Under the pieces are notes generated by a model, which was not told the origin of the DNA, searched no databases, and saw only the letters and a program-made list of their open reading frames with translations. A program made the position numbers and the translations under genes. DNA of 22,116 bases from a virus. The first letter of the stretch is position 1. Every line of letters starts with the position of its first letter. Location: positions 1 to 22,116 of IMG/VR virus record IMGVR_UViG_3300000117_000306. One strand, 5' to 3'. This document shows positions 20,156-22,116 of the stretch, piece after piece.

Positions 20156-20386
20156 TTATTTGGCCTCCCATGTAACAGCGCCAAACGCTTTGGTTGGATC
20201 GAAGCGATATTTAAGACCAGGGTTTTTTTCTTTAAGGCTTGCGATTACTTGCTTCGCGCCCATTTGGCTTGTGTAGGCCGTTGGGAGGATATTGGTATCA
20301 AATATCTCTCTTATTGCTGGGTCGCTGTGGTGCGCCATCCAAGTATCACCCTTGATAAAGATTGAAACTGTGTGTTGTTTAGCCAT
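20156..20386 (-). CDS. Small unknown protein, first gene of leftward accessory operon
   Basis: A 76-residue soluble protein; ATG 20386 has AGAGG 8 nt upstream. It begins with a strand (HTVSIFIKGDTWMAHHSDPAIREIF), then a helix (SQMGAKQVIASLKEKNPGLKYRF) and a last strand (FGAVTWEAK). This alpha/beta pattern looks like a small binding domain; no catalytic motif. First gene after the operator-rich promoter region, so it should be the most strongly expressed of the operon. Confidence 0.65.
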   Translation of the reverse strand: MAKQHTVSIFIKGDTWMAHHSDPAIREIFDTNILPTAYTSQMGAKQVIASLKEKNPGLKYRFDPTKAFGAVTWEAK

Positions 20387-20457
20387 TATTACGTCCTCTT
20401 TTTAATTGATGTATACATATTATATACATAAAACATAGGAAGTATACAAATAGTATA
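20387..20457. promoter_or_regulatory. Divergent promoter and operator region of the accessory island
   Basis: A 70-bp AT-rich region between divergent genes. The minus strand has a perfect -10, TATAAT (20424-20419), with TTGTAT as a possible but distant -35. Palindromes: ATGTATACAT (20409-20418), TGTATA-N7-TATACA (20410-20428) and TATAC-AAATA-GTATA (20443-20457). The last resembles the site beside the repressor promoter at 11591-11606. A shared regulator is possible. Confidence 0.6.
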
Positions 20458-20627
20458 TGATAAATACAGAAAGAGACGAAATAATTGCTAAACAGTATGA
20501 AATGTCAGGTGGTTGGGTCGCGTTCCCAATTGATGGGTATTGCCGCTGCGGTAAAGATTTACTGTTACAAGATACTGAGAAGCTTATAACCGGGTGTAGT
20601 GATTGTAATAAAAGCTTTTGTGAGTAA
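20457..20627 (+). CDS. Very small four-cysteine (zinc-ribbon-like) protein
   Basis: A 56-residue frame: ATG 20457, TAA 20625-20627. N-terminus helical and charged (TERDEIIAKQYE); then GYCRCGKDLL (Cys29, Cys31) and TGCSDCNKSFCE (Cys47, Cys50 plus a last Cys) form a probable zinc ribbon. AGGA at 20437 is rather far from the ATG, so the start is uncertain; an internal ATG at 20502 keeps all cysteines. Its stop overlaps the start of another zinc-ribbon gene, which supports both as real. Function unknown. Confidence 0.5.
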   Translation: MINTERDEIIAKQYEMSGGWVAFPIDGYCRCGKDLLLQDTEKLITGCSDCNKSFCE

Positions 20628-20835
20628 AAAGATAGTTGTTGAAATACTAACGCCAGTTTACCAAGGCGAATCTGCTTTTATCATTAACGCTGCACAATGC
20701 CCGAGTTGCGGCGAGAGAGAGCATTATATCCATAGAGTAGTAGAGGAATATAAAGATAGCCTAGAAGCAGAGCTCGAATGTATGAACTGTGAACAGCGCT
20801 TCACTTTGTATGCTAGAAGCGGGGTAGTGCATTGA
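20620..20835 (+). CDS. Small zinc-ribbon protein
   Basis: A 71-residue protein. GTG 20620 overlaps the previous stop by 8 nt; another GTG at 20599 in the same frame is possible. Motif CPSCGEREHYIHRVVEEYKDSLEAELECMNC is a classical two-knuckle zinc ribbon (CxxC - x(n) - CxxC) with antiparallel strands, followed by EQRFTLYARSG. Such ribbons are found in phage DNA- or RNA-polymerase-binding proteins, but the partner here cannot be told. Forms a pair with the gene before it. Confidence 0.6.
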   Translation: MSKKIVVEILTPVYQGESAFIINAAQCPSCGEREHYIHRVVEEYKDSLEAELECMNCEQRFTLYARSGVVH

Positions 20836-21014
20836 TTGCTTGCATTGTTGGGGAACAGCAAAACAGAGTAATTGCGTCGTGTGTTGGCCTCGAGCGCGCG
20901 CGAATAGCAAAATCTAAATACTATATCTAGTGTTTTCTATCCCAAACCAGCGAAAAACTGGTTAATTATTGAGCACTCGATTACTAAGTTATTGATTTAC
21001 AACGAATCCCTTAA

Positions 21015-21038
21015 TTCCGGTAATTATCATTACCGGAA
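21015..21038. repeat. Perfect 10-bp inverted repeat
   Basis: TTCCGGTAAT and ATTACCGGAA separated by TATC. No T-run on either strand, so it is more likely an operator or structured RNA element than a terminator. It lies 3 bp upstream of the Fur-box match. Confidence 0.85.
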
Positions 21039-21041
21039 ATA

Positions 21042-21060
21042 GTGAATGAGAATCATTATC
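21042..21060. promoter_or_regulatory. Fur-box-like operator upstream of lipase gene
   Basis: The 19 bp match the Fur consensus GATAATGATAATCATTATC at 16 of 19 positions, and the right half AATCATTATC is perfect. It lies about 60 bp before the lipase-like ATG, next to possible -10 sites (TAGAAT 21071, TATATA 21077). Host Fur would repress when iron is plentiful. Regulation is inference. Confidence 0.6.
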
Positions 21061-21121
21061 AAGACCCCCCTAGAATTATATAGCGGGGCGTACACATATA
21101 TACCCCAACAGAGTAACTCCC

Positions 21122-21793
21122 ATGCATCCAGAACTTCGCCGCTGCGCTGAACTCTCTCTCGAGGCTTATTCCGATATGCCAGGAAGACTCGCTCAAAAAT
21201 TTGAAAATAAATTTACCAGTGCTGAGTTCTTTGTGATCGACGCGGATAAGGTTTACCTGGTTCATAAGGGGACTATGGAGAGGCGTGACATTCTAATTGA
21301 TTTACTAGCCTTCCCGGTGAGGTATTTAAGGACATGGGTACACGGTGGCTTTGCTCTTCAACATAAGTCTGTCCAAAAAAAATTGCGAAAAATTTTCGAG
21401 AGAGTGAAGGACAGTGGTAAGCCCTTAATTATCACCGGGCATAGTTTAGGAGCAGCGCAAGCCAGTTTAAGTATGTTAATGGCCCAGCAGATGGGTATCT
21501 CTGCCACGTTAGTGTGCTTTGGTAAGCCTAGAGTCTATTTGAAGAAGAAGCGCTCAAGGTTCCCTAAAGGCTCTGTGTTGAGTGTGTGTAGTGGCTCAGA
21601 CATCGTGACAAGACTCCCACGTTTTCTGTACACGGTCGGCTGTCAGGACCAAGATTTTCTCTATTTAGCCAATGATAATAATAACTACCTAAACCCGAAG
21701 CCTGAGTTTGTTGAATCTGATTTCTCGATAAAGGACGCGGTGTCCGACCATTCTATGGAGCTCTACCTCCAACGTGCTTTGGAAGTCGTTTGA
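21122..21793 (+). CDS. Class 3 lipase-like alpha/beta hydrolase
   Basis: A 223-residue cytosolic-type hydrolase with no signal peptide. Class 3 (Mbeg1/TGL-like) layout: VYLVHKGT (44-51) for the oxyanion strand, WVHGGF (72-77), the nucleophile elbow ITGHSLGAAQA with Ser108, FGKPRV (133-138), Asp160 in SGSDIVTRLP and His210 in SDHSMELY. The Ser-Asp-His triad is complete. Such enzymes cleave lipid esters; here the substrate could be host phospholipid, a host storage lipid or a surface ester. It stands alone behind a Fur-box region. It overlaps the methyltransferase start by 4 nt. Ribosome binding site is weak (AGAG). Lipase family is firm; role in the phage is open. Confidence 0.85.
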   Translation: MHPELRRCAELSLEAYSDMPGRLAQKFENKFTSAEFFVIDADKVYLVHKGTMERRDILIDLLAFPVRYLRTWVHGGFALQHKSVQKKLRKIFERVKDSGKPLIITGHSLGAAQASLSMLMAQQMGISATLVCFGKPRVYLKKKRSRFPKGSVLSVCSGSDIVTRLPRFLYTVGCQDQDFLYLANDNNNYLNPKPEFVESDFSIKDAVSDHSMELYLQRALEVV

Positions 21794-22116
21794 ACTATTA
21801 CAACGAATTTGAGCCGTTTGCTTCCAAGTGGCTGAAGCAGTTAATTGTTGATGGATTAATACCACCTGGGGATGTTGATGACCGGAGTATTGCAGACGTT
21901 AAGTCCTCAGATCTCTCAGGGTACACCCAGTGTCATTTCTTTGCAGGAATCGGAGGATGGTCAAGAGCACTTGAAATTGCCCAGTGGGACGCAGATAGAC
22001 CTGTTTGGACCGGAAGCCCTCCATGCCAATCTTTCTCAGTCGCTGGAAAAGGAAAAGGAAAAGACGACGAGCGACACCTCTGGCCTGTCTTCTTTAATCT
22101 CATCCGAGAGTGCCAA
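21790..22116 (+). CDS. DNA (cytosine-5-)methyltransferase, 3' partial
   Basis: The first 109 codons are present, running off the window. TTG start at 21790 overlaps the lipase stop (TTGA) with GGAAG 4 nt upstream; no ATG exists in frame after the previous stop. After an unusual 45-residue N-terminal extension, motif I is HFFAGIGGWSRALE (SAM binding, about 49-62) and motif IV is TGSPPCQSFSVAGKGKGKDD, with catalytic Cys79. These identify a C5-type DNA methyltransferase, which would protect phage DNA from host restriction or mark it. The target-recognition domain is outside the window, so specificity cannot be stated. Confidence 0.9.
   Translation, partial: MNYYNEFEPFASKWLKQLIVDGLIPPGDVDDRSIADVKSSDLSGYTQCHFFAGIGGWSRALEIAQWDADRPVWTGSPPCQSFSVAGKGKGKDDERHLWPVFFNLIRECQ

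Larger units (their letters stand above)
20836..21121. other. Largely non-coding region before the lipase-like gene
   Basis: No convincing long gene. A 32-codon TTG frame (20832-20930) overlaps the previous stop but has no recognisable product. Small hairpin AACCAG-N7-CTGGTT at 20945-20963. Then follow an inverted repeat (21015-21038) and a Fur-box match (21042-21060), listed separately, and a GGGG...CCCC pairing (21084-21106) near the lipase start. Confidence 0.6.

Noticed and set aside
20832-20930. 32-codon TTG frame after the zinc-ribbon gene
   Set aside because: Overlaps the preceding stop but has no ribosome binding site, domain or conserved-looking pattern; too little to call a gene.
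21015-21038. Intrinsic terminator
   Set aside because: The inverted repeat is perfect but has no T-run on either strand.

Overview
The window reads as part of the genome of a temperate, short-tailed (podovirus-like) phage of a gammaproteobacterium, probably marine. Three things point to this: a dense phage gene layout, a lambda-like early and lysogeny region, and an attachment site that copies the 3' end of a gammaproteobacterial-type tRNA-Glu gene. Virion genes lie directly on one side of that site and the integrase on the other. The DNA is therefore continuous across attP, as in a free or circular phage genome; in an integrated prophage the site would be split between the two ends. Host rank below class is inference.

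Layout. Bases 1-7681 (+) are late virion genes: the end of a tail-assembly-chaperone-like gene, a small membrane-anchored coiled-coil protein, a probable tail nozzle protein, a small companion and three large proteins that are probably ejected internal virion proteins. Bases 7682-7963 hold attP, with two pairs of GTAACGGTTT repeats flanking the tRNA-Glu core. Bases 7964-10838 (-) are the leftward early operon: ERF annealing protein, YqaJ/lambda-type exonuclease, a small probable ssDNA-binding accessory, excisionase and tyrosine integrase. Bases 10839-12797 are the immunity region. It has a leftward CI-like repressor whose S24 domain seems to lack the catalytic serine, two rightward HTH regulators, repeated palindromic operators and an outward-facing pair of early promoters sharing a 12-bp element.

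Bases 12798-16586 (+) are replication, recombination and regulation: a small HTH-like protein, a stand-alone primase zinc finger, an O-like initiator with tandem repeats in its linker (candidate origin), a DnaB/gp4-like helicase, NinB-like and NinG-like proteins and a Q-like antiterminator candidate. Bases 16587-18170 (+) are the lysis cassette: T4-type lysozyme, a thermonuclease homologue, a small repeat-containing protein and a three-TM holin. Bases 18171-20456 are a separate seven-gene leftward accessory operon with its own operator-rich promoter and a terminator. It includes a GP88-family protein and a small cysteine-rich protein. Bases 20457-22116 (+) hold two tiny zinc-ribbon genes, a non-coding region with an inverted repeat and a strong Fur-box match, a class 3 lipase-like gene and the start of a DNA cytosine-5 methyltransferase.

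How it fits together: the repressor region chooses between leftward (recombination and integration) and rightward (replication) early transcription. The Q-like protein would then open lysis and virion expression. The leftward island and the lipase look like accessory cargo with their own control. The most unusual whole-window signal is an 18-fold repetition of the 7-mer CCAACGT on both strands, which no annotated feature explains.
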